Below are positions 5,514 to 6,058 of a stretch of DNA of 6,058 nucleotides, in pieces. Position 1 is the first letter of the stretch, and every line of letters starts with the position of its first letter. Under the pieces are notes generated by a model. It was given only the letters and a program-made list of their open reading frames with translations, did no database searches and was not told the origin of the DNA. The translations under genes were made by a program, and so were the position numbers. Source of the stretch: an uncultured Ruminococcus sp. (lineage in GTDB: Bacteria > Bacillota > Clostridia > Oscillospirales > Acutalibacteraceae); NCBI GenBank assembly GCA_902783065.1, contig CACZPV010000021.1:1-6058 (forward strand), written 5' to 3'.

Positions 5514-6050
5514 ATGCAAAATATATGGCATGATATGGATTCTTCAAGGATAACACCCGAAAACTTTATATGCGTTATCGAGATCCCAAAGGGCAGTAAG
5601 GCTAAATATGAACTGGATAAGCAAAGCGGTCTTCTCAAACTCGATCGTATTCTTTACACATCTACACATTATCCTGCTAACTATGGCTTTATTCCTCGTA
5701 CATATGCAGATGACCTGGATCCTCTTGATGTACTGGTTCTTTGTTCGGAACAAATTTATCCGCTTACATTGGTTCAGTGCTATCCTATAGGATATATTAC
5801 CATGCTCGATAACGGAAGAAATGACTATAAGGTAATTGCAATTCCGTTTGATGATCCGACTTATAATACATATTCAGATATCACAGAACTGCCGAAGCAT
5901 ATCTTTGACGAAATGACACACTTCTTCTCCGTATATAAATCACTGGAGAATAAGGAAACCGTTGTTGATGAAGTCAGAGGCAAGGATGAGGCTGTACAGA
6001 TCATTCATGAGGCAATAGAAAGCTATAAGGAGAAATTCAGTACCAGATAA
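5514..6050 (+). CDS. ppa: Inorganic pyrophosphatase, family I
   Basis: Cytosolic Mg2+-dependent enzyme that hydrolyses pyrophosphate to two phosphates, pulling nucleotide, nucleic-acid and other biosynthetic reactions forward. The 178-residue protein has the normal family I length and every key residue matched to E. coli: Glu23, Lys31, Glu33, Arg45, Tyr57, the DDLDPLDV signature with Asp67, Asp69 and Asp72, Asp99, Asp104, Lys106, Tyr141 and Lys142. The HYPANYGFIP segment (52-61) is typical. The ATG follows AAGGAGAG (5500-5507) at a suitable distance. The gene has its own predicted promoter and a long leader; the end of its transcript lies beyond the window, so a downstream operon partner cannot be excluded. 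Many Firmicutes use the unrelated family II (PpaC) enzyme, so a family I enzyme here is worth noting but not unusual in Clostridia. Confidence 0.96.
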   Translation: MQNIWHDMDSSRITPENFICVIEIPKGSKAKYELDKQSGLLKLDRILYTSTHYPANYGFIPRTYADDLDPLDVLVLCSEQIYPLTLVQCYPIGYITMLDNGRNDYKVIAIPFDDPTYNTYSDITELPKHIFDEMTHFFSVYKSLENKETVVDEVRGKDEAVQIIHEAIESYKEKFSTR

Positions 6051-6058
6051 ACTGTCGC

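Overview
The window looks like chromosomal DNA of a low-to-moderate GC Gram-positive anaerobe of the class Clostridia, most likely a Ruminococcus-like member of the Oscillospiraceae. The RNA polymerase beta' chain closely follows the Firmicutes type, with no insertion in the trigger loop. Ribosome binding sites are strong (GGAGG, AAGGAGA), promoters are sigma-A-like and intergenic DNA is AT-rich. The genus is an inference; no rRNA or other marker is present.

Layout: (1) 1-3531, the 3' five-sixths or so of rpoC, with the start outside the window. (2) 3532-4345, about 800 bases without a gene. It holds a good intrinsic terminator for the rpoBC transcript, two diverged copies of a roughly 115-base element that begins with a double GC-rich hairpin, a linker of small inverted repeats between the copies, a separate long hairpin, and a promoter plus leader for the next gene. 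(3) 4346-5023, pyrE (orotate phosphoribosyltransferase), closed by a hairpin terminator. (4) 5024-5513, an AT-rich intergenic region with an extended -10 promoter and a long, structured 5' leader. (5) 5514-6050, ppa (family I inorganic pyrophosphatase). All three genes are on the + strand but appear to be separate transcription units.

The genes are housekeeping. RNA polymerase consumes UTP and releases pyrophosphate, PyrE makes the UMP precursor and releases pyrophosphate, and Ppa destroys pyrophosphate. The usual Firmicutes neighbours of rpoC (rpsL, rpsG, fusA) do not follow it here.

Two things stand out. Inside rpoC, the segment between the first and second cysteine ligands of the second zinc site is about 185 residues longer than in E. 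coli. It consists of four tandem copies of the small module that occurs once in ordinary beta' subunits. In the rpoC-pyrE gap, two copies of an intergenic element carry abutting 15-base hairpins whose paired bases differ between copies in a compensatory way, which suggests a selected nucleic-acid structure. I see no CRISPR array, tRNA, rRNA, transposase or defence gene.
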